Assembly: GCA_029204225.1 (NCBI GenBank)
Contig: CM055099.1
Location: 43,524,914 to 43,588,913, forward strand
Length of the DNA: 64,000 nucleotides
Origin: Diphasiastrum complanatum
Lineage: Eukaryota; Streptophyta; Lycopodiopsida; Lycopodiales; Lycopodiaceae
Direction: 5' to 3'
Shown here: one piece after another, positions 36,600-48,099 of the stretch
Layout of the letters: the number at the start of each line of letters is the position of its first letter
How positions within the stretch are numbered: position 1 is the stretch's first letter
The notes under the pieces: model-generated
What the model was told of the DNA's origin: nothing
What the model saw: the letters and a program-made list of their open reading frames with translations, nothing else
Database searches by the model: none
Made by a program: the position numbers and the translations under genes

Positions 36600-37680
36600 T
36601 TTTTAAAATAAAAAATAAAAAAAGAAAACAACAAATCTCTCTCTTTGCTACCCCTCTCTCTTTGCTTCCCCTCCCTTCACCACCCCCTCTCGCTCGCTCC
36701 CTCCCTCCCTCGCTTGCTGCTCGCTACCTCTCTCCCCCTTCTCGCCCCCTCCTACTCCCTGCTCTTCCCTCCCCTTCTCGCTCGCTCCTCCCCTTCTCCT
36801 TCTCGCTCCCTACTCTCTCTCTCACTCCCTCCTCCGCTCCCTTCCCCTGCTCCTCCGCTCTCCCTGTTGCTCTCTCGCTCTCTCCTCACTCGCCCCCTTC
36901 ACCTCCCTTTCGCTCCTTCTGCTCCTCCGGCCCCTTTCTCACTTGCTGCCCTTCCCAATCTGCTTGCTCCTCTGCTCCCTCCCTCACTTGCTGCTCCTAC
37001 TATGACTTCCCTGCCTGTCTGCTCCTCCGCTCCCTCCTTTCCTGCCTGCTCCACTCCCTCTCCCCACCTCCTCCAGTCCCCCTTCTCGCTCCCTACTCTG
37101 CCGCTTCCTCCCTCGACCTGCTGCCCCTTCCCTTCCTGCTCCCTTCCCCTCCCCCTTCTCGCTCCTTCCACTCACCTCCATCTCCACTCCCCTCTCTCGC
37201 TCCTTCCTCCGCTCCCTTGACATGCTCCTCCGCTCACCTCCCTACTGCACTCTCGCTCTCTCTTCACCCCCTCCCTCCCTCGCTTGCTGCCCCTTCCACT
37301 CCTCCCTTCCGCTCCCTCCTTCACCTCCCTGCTCGCTCCTCCCTTCCGCTCCCTTCTTCACCTCCCTTCCGTTCCTTCACCTCCCTGCTCGTTCCTCCCT
37401 TCCGCTTCCTCCTTCTACTCCTCTGTCCCCTTCCCCACTTGTTGCCCTTTCTTGTCCGCCTGCCTGTCTGCTCTCTCTCTTCCCTCGCATGCTCCGCCCC
37501 TGCTCCTCGGCTGCCTGCTCCGCTTCCTCCCCCTTCCCCTCTATACGCTGCTGCGCTCTCTACCCTCACTTGCGCTGCTCTGCTCCCTTCTCCTTTCCCT
37601 CATTGTCGCACTCCCAGGAACCGGCATCCCAAACTGCGCTCTCCATTCTCCTGCATATACCATTCTTTCTTCTTCTCACC
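36600..37680. repeat. 1-kb polypyrimidine leader of element T
   Basis: The given strand is mostly C and T, with repeated CTCCCTCC, CCTCCGCTCCC and TTGCTGCCCCTTCC words, between the primer site and gag of element T. Open frames on both strands (to 387 codons; Ser/Pro/Leu-rich or Arg/Gly/Glu-rich) result from the composition and are not genes. Such strand-biased tracts can form triplex DNA. Confidence 0.75.
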
Positions 37681-37689
37681 TCTTAATTT

Positions 37690-38490
37690 TTTTTATAATT
37701 TTAGTTATTTCCCCGTTCTCTTTTTACATTATCTTTGAGGCTTTTTTCGGAGTTGTATTTTTCATTTCATTTTTTATCTTTTGTGTTTTTTAGGCCTTAA
37801 CTTTTGACGATCTAGTTACCCTCGCTGATTTGTTTATCGTAGTCTTTTCTCTTATAAAAAAAAAAAACAAACTTTTGTAGAGGCCTCTGAATTTCCATCT
37901 CATTGAGACCAGGACACAGAGAAATCTGCAAGGGGTATATTTTTCTATAAAAAATAAAAAAAAGTACGAATTGGGTCGTTAGCCTCGTTGGGAAACGACC
38001 CTATCTCTGATAGCTCCTCCCACGACTGTTGAAGGCACTTTTCTATAAAAAAAAAATATTATAATAATTTTAGCCCAAGCCTCTTTGGTGAGTGACTTTT
38101 CTTTGATAGACTCCTCCCAAGACCGCCAAGGCTAAAACGAGTTATAGTTGGTATTGAAAAATCCTTCTATAAACTTGCGGAGAAGTGCCGAAAAGTAGTT
38201 TTTTTGAAGCAAAACTAACCCTTTGCCAAAAAATACCTACATAAGTGTTTTTCCAATTATCATCCCTCATCATAAGACTTTTCACTAGAAGGGTATAATT
38301 GAATTTATCTATAAAATCTACCCTTGCCCAACCCATGAATGTTCTAGACAAAGGAATGTTTCTGCTTTTCTTTTCCTCTTCCATCTCCTCATCATCAATT
38401 CCCTCATATACATTTCAAAAACTGCATCTCCCAATTACTCTCTCGTACATCACCACACCACTTCATATCACCTTCATCTTGCACATAGCA
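37690..38490. other. Leader remainder before gag of T
   Basis: AT-rich. Two related words, GATAGCTCCTCCCACGACTG (about 38008) and GATAGACTCCTCCCAAGACC (about 38106), show a small internal duplication. No gene is seen. Confidence 0.4.
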
Positions 38491-38494
38491 GGCC

Positions 38495-39606
38495 ATGGCA
38501 ATTTATGAGCAACTTGCCCAAATCTCGATGCTTTCCGGAGAAACTCTCAAGGGCTACACTGCACAATTTGCCAAGATGGCGGGAGATTGGAATTCCGGTC
38601 TTCCTAGTCACCACAAAATGGCATTTTTCTATGCCGGATTACCGCACGAGATCGAGATTGGTATGCCACCCTTTATATCATATACCAGTCCAAAAGAACT
38701 CTGTAAGGCAGCCGCTATTGTAGAAGCACAGATCTTGCACACAACATCACAGCCCATATCCAACATTCAAACAATCAGGGATGATCAAGAATCTAATCTA
38801 CAAGATGCCACAGACAACGCTAGCAAAGGTACTAGCAGGGCGGCCGATCAGATGCAAGTTGTCAGTGACACAGATAAGATGTGCAGTTTACCTCCCAGAA
38901 CCACGAAATGCCAATCAGAAGATCCAACCATTGGACTAGTGCCATTATTGTTTTGGAAAACATCCAACACCTCAATGTCCAGTTCAGAATCCGAGATTAC
39001 GAAATCTGGCTCACCACTATATTTTGTGGAAGGGATCAAAGGAGACCTAATACCGGTGTACGCGCATCAACTGAGAGGTGACAAAATCTTACACACGGTA
39101 CGGTGTTTCGGATGTGGAGGTAAACATCGTAGATCAGAATGTCCACACCGAAATGATCTGTCCTCCTTTTATCCTTGGTGTGAACAATGCGACATCAATC
39201 ACCCATGTCGTGATTGTCCACTAAGAGATCCAAGAAAAGCCGTTATGACTCCTAACTGCTTGAATCGGCAACCTACTTATGACCATGCAAATCCACCAAC
39301 CGAGAAGCTGCACTACAAACACAAACTTCTAGTGCCACTTGTTATGAAGCAGATGCGAATGGAAGGAATGAGAGAAACATCCTAAGACAAGTTGACATGA
39401 CCACACGTGAATCACAACACCACAAAAGACAGAGTGGGTAAAATCTATCCAACCAGGGATAGCGGAAGAAGTCAAGAAATTGGCAACAGATGCAATCCAG
39501 CAGATTTTACCAAGCCTCATTAAACAAATGCTTCAACAACTTCTGGTGGATGAATTACAAAGGGGTCTCACGTCAACCACGCAACTTGATGAGAAACTGA
39601 CTACCA
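38495..39606 (+). pseudogene. Gag-like protein of element T, truncated
   Basis: ATG 38495 gives 296 codons: an N-terminal gag-like part (LSGETLKGYTAQFAKMAGDW, FFYAGLPHEIEI), a polar linker, then two Cys/His clusters near residues 205-250: CFGCGGKHRRSEC (CX2CX3HX4C, one residue shorter than the usual retroviral knuckle) and CEQCDINHPCRDC. After the stop (39385) another frame from 39480 (QQILPSLIKQMLQQLLVDEL) may be the continuation. The sequence is cut near 39615, where an unrelated Copia LTR end begins. It would coat element RNA. No protease or RT of T was found in the window. Confidence 0.65.
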
Positions 39607-39618
39607 ATCAATGCAACG

Positions 39619-39683
39619 CACACAATCAACCTGGTGGATCATTCAAAGATCCATTTATGGTCCTTAGTACTATACTTTTAACA
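39619..39683 (+). repeat. 3' end of a Copia 5' LTR (piece A)
   Basis: These 65 bases match 47361-47425 with 3 differences, both ending ACTATACTTTYAACA. Here they are followed directly by a primer-binding site, so they are the end of a 5' LTR. The rest of this LTR is missing; sequence of element T abuts it. Confidence 0.88.
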
Positions 39684-39696
39684 TGGTATCAGAGCC
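39684..39696 (+). other. Copia primer-binding site
   Basis: TGGTATCAGAGCC is the standard plant Copia primer site, complementary to the 3' end of initiator methionine tRNA, and abuts the LTR end with no gap. Confidence 0.92.
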
Positions 39697-40311
39697 AAGT
39701 ACAAGGCTATTGATCAGTGTTTAAGACTAATCCAGTTTTAGCAAGTTTTTGGTGCAAAAAGCTAGTATTGGAAGGGCGAGCTGGTATGCTGGAATTGGTG
39801 AGGGGATTTGATCACAAATTTATTGTGGAACAAAATCCGTACCGTTCACACGTGTGGGCAACTCTGAACCAACATTTAAACCCCTATATTCATTGGATCA
39901 CTGTAATTTTATCTGGAGTCAGTTTGATGTAATTTTTCATGCAAATCCTAGGATAAGCTACCAAAATCACTTGCCATTAATTAGTTTTGGATTTGATTCA
40001 TGATAACTAATTAATCTAGGCTGATTTCAGACCTTCTTAAAGTGGAAAATAGGTCTTGAAAGTACATCAAAGTGATAGAGAGAGATAGAGTCATTCTATT
40101 GAAATAGCCAAGATTGGCAAGATTTGCTTGAGAGCAGTTTTCATTTCATCTTATCTTCATTCCAGCTTTGTGAGGGAGTAATAAAACTGTGATTACAAGT
40201 CCATCTGCTGGATTAGAAATCAAATTTTAGTGAAACACTACAAGTAAGAAACCTTTGTGAGTTTCAAGTTCAACCAAATCTATATCTTGTGTGTAGAATT
40301 TCGCTAGTAAG

Positions 40312-40648
40312 ATGGGATCAGTGGGAGCCTACCTTCTAGAAGCTAGTGAGAGGTTAAATTCTACCAATTATGCTATTTGGAAAGTGAGGATGGAGTCACT
40401 CATGGTGCTCCAGGATCTTTATGAGTTTCTAATTGATGATAAAGATGAACCTCTAGGTGCACAAGAATTAGTGAGATACAAGAAGAGGTCTAGGCTTGCA
40501 CTTCACTGTATTAATATGAATGTAAGCAATGATCTTTTGAGGGAAGTATCATCATGTAAAAGTGCTAAAGAGGCTTGGGAATCTTTAAAATCAATCTATG
40601 AGTCTAGTAACACTTCGAGGGTACTCATGCTTAGGAATCAGATTCTAC
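40312..40648 (+). pseudogene. Copia gag N-terminal part (piece A)
   Basis: ATG 40312 opens a gag of the plant Copia type: LNSTNYAIWKVRMESLMVLQ, YKKRSRLALHCINMNVSNDL and AKEAWESLKSIYESSNTSRV. It ends after LMLRNQIL at TCTAC (40644-40648), where inverted LTR T2 begins. Rejoined on TCTAC with piece B (34790 leftward), the gag frame continues without a shift. The 600-base leader (39697-40311) holds nothing else clear. Confidence 0.88.
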
Positions 40649-41295
<647 letters not shown>

Positions 41296-41327
<32 letters not shown>

Positions 41328-42015
41328 CATGCTTATACATGAGATGTCTTTGGGGTTCCATACTCATTGGTGCACTTTAGTGTTGATATCTTGTCTTTTT
41401 GTGTGTAGAATGCAATTATTATATGTTTGATGGATTCACACATGTGAAATACAGTAGCTTACTAGTTTGTATGGACAACAACAATACTTTGTCATTCAGC
41501 AACAGAGCAGAAGTTTCAACATCCAAGTTATGTCGTTATTCAGGCTGTAACCATTTGTTACTCTTGCTCCATACTAAGCAAATGCTCTTAAGACAAGCAT
41601 TCAATGTAATATAGAAGCAACACCTTTCTCCATCTGTGTCTAATGTAGATGTATGTGTGTTGTGATTTGATTGCACTCTTCTAATTACTTGTCTCAGCTA
41701 GTTCACTCAGTCTGATCAAATCACGGACGTCTTCGACTCCTTTGAATTTGACCAGAGGATGGCTGTCGTTGACGCTTGAGGAACAAGCACTATCATACTG
41801 CACTATCACTTTGATTTCTATATTGAACTTTACATTCAAAGTGATTAGTAGTAATTTTACACACTATCAATCCTCTTCGGTGGTTGTGCTTACGATAAAT
41901 CGTGAGCACGCAATTATTTTAACGTTCCTGAATGCATGAGCTATGATTCTGTTTGGCATTTACAATCTCTTCCCTAATTGAGATGGTTCTTGCTGATAGT
42001 TAGTAGCAACCCATA
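41296..42015. other. Spacer with short CT tract
   Basis: A CT tract (41298-41323) is followed by sequence without a clear gene. Confidence 0.4.
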
Positions 42016-42019
42016 TTTG

Positions 42020-42350
42020 GGGAGCTGTTCGGCACTCCATTCTATGTTTTTCATCAAGTACCAAGTGACTCGCCTGCATGGAAACATATTGAAGACCAAT
42101 GGGCCGAGCTAAAAAATGAACCTTGTAATTTAAGAATTGGCCTTGCTATGGATGGCGTAAATCCTTTTAGCATTCAAGTGTCAACTTGGTCCACATGGCT
42201 AGTTGTGCTCGTTATTTATAATACGTCCATGGTTGAGTATAAAAACTGGACAATGTTATTATTTTTATTGATTCCAAGAAAGTATAAGACTAAGGGGCAA
42301 GTAAACAATTTTGGCACGTCTCAAAATTTAAACTTAGACTTAAAAAAGTA
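42020..42350 (+). pseudogene. CACTA tnp2 fragment
   Basis: The frame has LRIGLAMDGVNPFSIQVSTW and STWLVVLVIYNT, matching the core region of tnp2 (LGLAMDGVNPLG and STWPVVFVNYN at 12870-12975). About 90 codons remain, read through to LIPRKYKTKGQVNNFG. It lacks both ends. A TATA-like TCTATATAAGG near 42438 and a TG microsatellite (42715-42741) follow without a gene. Confidence 0.8.
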
Positions 42351-42902
42351 AGTCAAGCTTCCTAAAAAAAAACTTGCATAGTATTTTGAGACTTGAAATA
42401 CCTTGTCCCATAAGTAAATGTGGAAAGGAAACTCCACAAGCTTCTATATAAGGAAGCCATTTTGTATGTAATTTTCATCCTTAATGCAAGAGAGCTAAGT
42501 GCTGCTATTTTGGATCCATATGTGTGGTGTTTGGCTACTATTAGTATAACTTTGTGTGTGTGATGCATTTCTTTCAAAGTTTTGCTATCTTAGCCCCTTT
42601 TTAGCATGTATGCCTAATCTTGGAGTGTTTCTAATTTAGTTAAGCTTGTAGAAAAAGAGTAGGAGGGCGTGGAGCTCTAGTAGGGAAGAGAGAGAAAGTG
42701 AGCAAGGGAAAGTTGTGTGTGTGTGTGTGTGTGAGTGTGTGTTGGAGAGAGAAAAAAGAGAGGGATAGAGTTAAAGGTTAGTTCTTTTTGGTTATGTTTT
42801 TTGGTGCAATGCTATCTTATTTGTAAGTAGAAGTAGTTGTTACTTTATTTGTTGTGCTTGCATCTCCAAGGCTCCTAGGATCAAGCCCTACTTCCTACAA
42901 AT

Positions 42903-45221
42903 GACAACAGAACTATTATGGAGAGTGCACGCTCCATGATGAAGCAAATGAGCTTGACCGATTCACTTTGGTCGGAAGCGTGCAGTGCGGCAACGTTCTT
43001 GCAAAACAGGAGCCCTATGGTTGCGGTTCCAAATGTGACTCATGAAGAAGCATTTACTGGAATAAAGCCAAAAATCGACAAGTTTCATGTCATTGGATGT
43101 AAGGCGTATGTACATGTGCCAAAGAAGGAGCGAAAGAAACTTGATGCCAAAGCAATCAAGTGTATCTTCGTCGGTTATGATGAAAGAACGAAAGCTTACA
43201 GGTGTTTTGATCCTGTAATGAACAAGATTCACATTAGCAAAGATGTGATCTTTGATAAAATGCATAGGTATGAAGATGAAGACCATGCAAGCGGTGAAAG
43301 CATCAAGAGACTTCCCACAATTCTGGAGGAAGAAAATGAAGAAGATGCTCCACAAAATGATGCAAGTGAAGACGAAAGTCGAGAGGGCGAGTATGAAAGA
43401 ACACCACCTATTCAAGAGCCTAGGGGGAGGTACTTGCCAATAGGAGCAATAAAGGAGAAACCGGTTGGAAGTAAGAGACATTACTTGGACACTCCTTGGA
43501 ATACGTACTCTCCACATAGTGTATCACCTGAATCTAAGATACCAAAATGGTATGAAAAGATCATGAAGGACCCAAAGCTAAATCAAACAGGATCTAGCAC
43601 ACAAAGTGAAGTGAGAAGGTCAACATGGGAAAGGAAGTCTCCCGATTGTTATCATGTAAACTATGCCCTAATGACTGACATTTTGAAGTGTCGAGAGCCA
43701 TCAACCTTTGATGAGGCAAAAGATCACAAAGAGTGGCAAAGGGCAATGGAAGAAGAAATAGAATCCATCCAAAGACATGATACATGGGAGTTGGTTGATC
43801 TACCACTTGGAAAGAAACCCATTGACAACAAATGGGTGTTTAGAACAAAGTTTCATGCGGATGGCACAATAGCAAAGTATAAGGCATGCCTAGTAGTGAA
43901 GGGTTATGAGCAAAGCAAAGGAATTGACTATGAAGAGACATTTGCTCCAGTGGCTAAGTGGACTACGCTACGCCTTATCATTGCCTTAGCATCTCATTTT
44001 GGGTGGAAGATCCATCAAATGGATGTGAAGTCTGCATGTTTGAATGGTGACTTAGAGGAAGAAGTTTACATGGTCCAACCGCAGGGCTTCATGGCAAAAG
44101 GACAAGAACATAAGGTATGTAAACTACACAAAGCACTTTATGGCCTTAAGCAAGCGCCACGTGCATGGTATGGACGCATTGACAGTTACTTTCTTTCACA
44201 TGGATTTGTAAGAACAAATTCAGATCCAAATCTTTATGTTCTTATAGATGATGACAGCATTACCTTGATTGTACTTTACGTTGATGATATCATTATCACT
44301 GGCAATGATGAGAACCTCACTCGTTCTATCAAAGCCAACTTGTGCAAGCAATTTGAGATGACAGATTTAGATCTTATGCACTTGGGTGTCGAAGTATGTC
44401 AAACTAGCAGTGATATCAGGTTATGTCAAAACAAGTATGTAGGCGAGATATTGGAGAGATTTCACATGATAGAATGCAAACCTTTCATCACCCCTTGCGA
44501 AGCTGGTAAGAAATTATCATGTATTAATGATAGTGCACATGTTGATGCTACACTATTTCGTCAGCTAGTTGGAAATTTAATATATCTTATGACTACACGT
44601 CCTGATATCTGCTATGTTGTAAGTTTGATTAGCCAATTCATGTCATCACCCACTATGGACCATTGGAAAGCTGCAAAAAGGATTTTGAGTTATGTAAAAG
44701 GTACACCAAACCTTGGTCTAATCTACAAAAGACAAAGTGTTTTACCTAAGTTGCAAGGTTATGTTGACGCTGATTGGGCTGGAAGTATAGATGATAGAAA
44801 GTCAACAACAGGTTATACCTTCAATTTTGGTAGCGGCTGTTTTTCATGGTCTAGCAAGAAGCAAGATACTATTTCTCTTTCTTCCACAGAAGCCGAATAT
44901 AAAGCGTTGAGTTCTGCTACCCAAGAAGCTATTTGTCTAAGTAAGTTGTTATGTGAGATTGGCATGAAGCAGGTAAATCCCACTGTTATTTTCTGTGATA
45001 GTCAAAGCGGAATACAATTGGCTAAAAATCCAATCTTTCACGCAAGGATTAAACATATTGAAGTAAAATATTACTTTGCGCATGAAAAATTACAATCTGA
45101 AGACATAAGTATTGCACATTGTTCTACGTTGTTACAAGTTGTTGATATATTTACAAAAGCTTTAAGTAAAGAAAAGTTTGAAACTTTTAGAGCCAAACTT
45201 GGCCTAGACCAGGTCATGTAA
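42903..45221 (+). CDS. Copia polyprotein, 3' two-thirds (piece D)
   Basis: This is the longest open frame in the window, 767 codons from ATG 42918; coding similarity starts a few codons earlier (NRTIMESARSMM), so the ATG is internal. Order: integrase end (DSLWSEACSAATFLQNRSPM, GCKAYVHVPKKERKK), linker, reverse transcriptase (residues about 290-540: WVFRTKFHADGTIAKYKA, IHQMDVKSACLNGDLEEEVY, LYGLKQAPRAWY and YVDDIIITGND with the catalytic YVDD) and RNase H (DADWAGSIDDRKSTTGYTF, SSTEAEYKAL, FCDSQSGIQLAKNP). It ends normally. The 5' half (gag, protease, integrase core) is gone. The lack of stops suggests a younger insertion than its neighbours. Confidence 0.92.
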   Translation, partial: DNRTIMESARSMMKQMSLTDSLWSEACSAATFLQNRSPMVAVPNVTHEEAFTGIKPKIDKFHVIGCKAYVHVPKKERKKLDAKAIKCIFVGYDERTKAYRCFDPVMNKIHISKDVIFDKMHRYEDEDHASGESIKRLPTILEEENEEDAPQNDASEDESREGEYERTPPIQEPRGRYLPIGAIKEKPVGSKRHYLDTPWNTYSPHSVSPESKIPKWYEKIMKDPKLNQTGSSTQSEVRRSTWERKSPDCYHVNYALMTDILKCREPSTFDEAKDHKEWQRAMEEEIESIQRHDTWELVDLPLGKKPIDNKWVFRTKFHADGTIAKYKACLVVKGYEQSKGIDYEETFAPVAKWTTLRLIIALASHFGWKIHQMDVKSACLNGDLEEEVYMVQPQGFMAKGQEHKVCKLHKALYGLKQAPRAWYGRIDSYFLSHGFVRTNSDPNLYVLIDDDSITLIVLYVDDIIITGNDENLTRSIKANLCKQFEMTDLDLMHLGVEVCQTSSDIRLCQNKYVGEILERFHMIECKPFITPCEAGKKLSCINDSAHVDATLFRQLVGNLIYLMTTRPDICYVVSLISQFMSSPTMDHWKAAKRILSYVKGTPNLGLIYKRQSVLPKLQGYVDADWAGSIDDRKSTTGYTFNFGSGCFSWSSKKQDTISLSSTEAEYKALSSATQEAICLSKLLCEIGMKQVNPTVIFCDSQSGIQLAKNPIFHARIKHIEVKYYFAHEKLQSEDISIAHCSTLLQVVDIFTKALSKEKFETFRAKLGLDQVM

Positions 45222-45245
45222 AAAGCCTTTACCAGTAATGCTATT

Positions 45246-45319
45246 CAATGATCGACTTATACAGTGCTTTCTTATTTTGACGGCACCACGTGTGCTTAGT
45301 TCTAGAGTTATCGGGCCAT
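45246..45319 (+). repeat. 74-bp Gypsy scrap, inverted copy of 32324-32397
   Basis: 67 of 74 bases match the reverse complement of 32324-32397, from CAATGATCGA to TTATCGGGCCAT. The other copy encodes the start of the G2 zinc-domain region. Each copy lies close to one of the two Copia breakpoints at TGCTACA. Confidence 0.75.
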
Positions 45320-45482
45320 CTTTCTTTTACGAGCCCTTTGAGTGTTTTTAAGGAACTCATCTTTGTATTTACAAAGTAGTTGAATATACAGTTTGAAGAG
45401 AGCAATTCCGGGTTCTTGTTGCACTTGACGTTGTGTTGTGGTGATTGATCCAGTCAGGTGTTTTCAATTGTGTTTTCTTAAC

Positions 45483-46782
45483 TGCTACAACCTTCAATTG
45501 GGAGCTATTCCAACTTGATTTCACAAATGCATTCCTCAATGGTTATTTGGAGGAAGAGACTTACATGAGGCAACCCGAGGGCTTCATCAAGGCAAAGCAT
45601 GAAGGAAAGGTGTGTCTCTTGAAGAGGAGCCTTTATGGGCTCAAACAAGCACCTAGAGCATGGTACTCTAGGCTAAACTCTTTTCTCATTTCCATCAATT
45701 TTGTAATCAGTGATTATGATCCATCATTTTACATAAAATTTCATGATGACAAGACCATTATTCTTGTTTTGTATGTAGATGACATTATCTTGAGTGATAA
45801 TGATCTAGATGGAATTAGAGATGTAACATTGCTTTGGCAAAATAGTTTAAGATGGTAGATCTCGGCCTATTATGCTTCATTCTTGGAATAGAAGAATTTG
45901 AGGATGTGATTTTAGCTTTATTTGTCAATCTATAAATGCTACATCCATCCTAGATAGATTTGGAATGAAGAATTGTAAAGGCATTGAGAAACCAATGGAG
46001 CAACATGTAAAAGCATCTATTGATATGAAGCATCCTTTGAGGACATCAGATTATATAGAAGGCTTATTGGCTCCTTGATATATTTAACTATAACTAGACC
46101 TTATCTTAGTTATAGTGTTGTAAAGTTAAGCCAATTCATGCGAAGTCCTCTAGTTTCACATTGGAAGATGGCCAAAAGAGTTCTTAGATACATTTCATCT
46201 ACTAAGAATTTTGGCATTTTGTATAGAGGGACTAATCTTCGCTTAAGAGCCTATAATGACTCGGATTTTGCAGGTGACAAAGTGGATAGAAGATCAACAA
46301 GTGCTTTTGCCACCTTTCTACGTGATGGAGTAGTATCATGGCTTTCCAAAAAGCAAGATACCATCTCCTTATCTTCCACAGAATCTGAGTACAAGGCCTT
46401 CACATCAACATGCAAGGAGGTCTTGTGGTTCAAAAGGCTATTGGTGGAGCTTCATGTTATGGAGGATGAGATCCCAATCATCTATTGTGATAACCAATCA
46501 GCCCAATCACTTGCAACTAATCCTACATTCCATGCAAGGAGCAAACACATTGAGATTGCTCATCATTTCGTGAGGGAGAAAGTGCAAGCCAAAGAGATCA
46601 AGCTCCAACACGTGTCATCATCAAGTTGTTTGGCTGATTTGTTTACTAAATATTTACCTAAAGATTCATTTGTCAAGCTTAGATCTTCAATTGGAGCTAT
46701 TGATAAAAGTATTGTTGTTTCCAAGGCTAGATTTGAGGAGGAGTGTGAAAATTTGCCTACATTGGCAAATCTAGCCATGTAG
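45483..46782 (+). pseudogene. Copia RT C-terminus and RNase H (piece C)
   Basis: Starting at TGCTACA, the frame reads TTFNWELFQLDFTNAFLNGY, LKRSLYGLKQAPRAWYSRL and LYVDDIILSDNDLDG, the middle of Copia RT. After shifts near 45845-46075 it continues TITRPYLSYSVVKLSQFM, FAGDKVDRRSTSAF, LSSTESEYKAF and YCDNQSAQSLATNP (RNase H) to a stop at 46782. It begins exactly where piece B ends, sharing TGCTACA, so B and C look like halves of one RT. Confidence 0.9.
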
Positions 46783-46809
46783 AATATTGTATATTTTTTT
46801 AATATTTTT

Positions 46810-47425
46810 TGTTAGTCACTTGAATGGCCAAAGTGCCACTTGTCAATCCACACCTCATGTAGGTTACCACAATTCAAGAGGAGTGGTTGTGTCCATTTGG
46901 TAGTGATTCCTACTTTGTAGGACCTAGACCTTGATTTATGATGAGATTTGTACCTACCATGCACCTACCAAGCATGACTCTTGGATCTAGGCTAGGGTTT
47001 TCACTTTAGGGCAAGAAAGTTGAGTCTACTTCCTTATTACATGCTGGATTTTCACCTAACTTTGCAAAGGAAGTGTCTTTTACTATGTATTTCCATTCTC
47101 CATAGTGTGAGATAGAAACTTTTTGGAGCCTCAAGAGGATTTTTTCCTATTGTATGACGATAGCTATTGATTCCAATGAAACTTAGCCTTGGCACTCATT
47201 AAACTCTGTCTACAGGCCGTACTACAGCATGATTTTCACACGTGGAAACTCGGATTTCAATTTATGATCAATGTTTTGATTGTCTCTACTTGTTTTCTAT
47301 CAAGCTGCTAAACTAGATCTTGTTTTCTGTTGACTAGTATCTGATAGATTATTCAACAAGCACACAATCAACCTTGTGGATCATTCAAAGATCCATTTAT
47401 GGTCTTTAGTACTATACTTTCAACA
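46810..47425 (+). repeat. 3' LTR of the Copia (A/B/C element)
   Basis: The end is fixed by the match with the 5' LTR end at 39619-39683. The start TGTTAG is my estimate because TGTTA mirrors the TAACA end. No purine tract precedes it, so a start closer to 46885 (after AGAGGAGTGG) is possible. If right, the LTR is about 616 bases. Confidence 0.5.
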
Positions 47426-47429
47426 GAAA

Positions 47430-47980
47430 TGTCCCTTAGGCCTTGTATTTCAACCCCCACAAATGCTCACTTTTGATAGACAATGGTTGTATATTCCGAG
47501 GTCATAAGTCAGATGCAAGTAACTAGGAAAATATTGATGCAAACCATTTATTTTTTTCAGAAGAAACCTAGGTATTTACCTTGGAAAGGATAAAAAATAT
47601 TGTAGTGCAGGAAACAATACATCATGCACAAGGTTTGACATTGGAGAAACTCACATTTAATCATAAGGTATAAAAGTGCATGGTCTGACTTATACAACAC
47701 TTTCAAGGATTAAAGTCACTAACCATTTTACTTAACCACTAGAACCAAAAGATTTCGTTGTTGACAAAAAAGTAAAGCAAGAAATTTAAAGACTACATGA
47801 CACAACTACTTGAAAACTCAATATTTTTTACATCAACCAAAATTTATAGATTGAAATAAGACATACAACATTCAACAACAAGGGAACATGATTTCAAATT
47901 CGCATACAAGCATCCAAAAGCAAATATAATGTGTCTGTACTCAAATCTTACATTAAGTGAATGGTCTAGATCAAGTTTGG
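47430..47980. other. Spacer, nothing recognised
   Basis: AT-rich, no gene or clear repeat. Confidence 0.4.
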
Positions 47981-47984
47981 GGAC

Positions 47985-48095
47985 CACCATTGCCTACGGC
48001 ATTATAATGCTTCTTGGTTTCCAAGGGAGGCTCGAACTTGGGACCAAAGAAACTTTGGATGCCAAGCTAACCAACTAGGCAGGGCATCATAATGG
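47985..48095 (-). repeat. tRNA-derived SINE-like element
   Basis: On the left strand, CCTGCCTAGTTGGTTAG (48084-48068) fits a polymerase III A box, and CAAGTTCGAGCCTCC (48038-48024) fits a B box about 30 bases further on. This is tRNA-like spacing. The acceptor stem does not close, so it is not a working tRNA. The 3' extent and tail are uncertain. Confidence 0.6.
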
Positions 48096-48099
48096 GATC

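Noticed and set aside
36575-37738. 387-codon Ser/Pro/Leu-rich frame, plus overlapping 191, 169 and 154 codon frames
   Set aside because: All three forward frames are open because the strand is almost only C and T. The opposite frames are Arg/Gly/Glu-rich for the same reason. There are no domains and no codon preference.
42963-43517. 184-codon left-strand frame inside the Copia frame
   Set aside because: It lies opposite clear Copia integrase/linker coding sequence and has no motif of its own.
47985-48095. Functional tRNA gene
   Set aside because: A and B boxes are present, but the acceptor stem and anticodon arm do not form, so a SINE remnant fits better.
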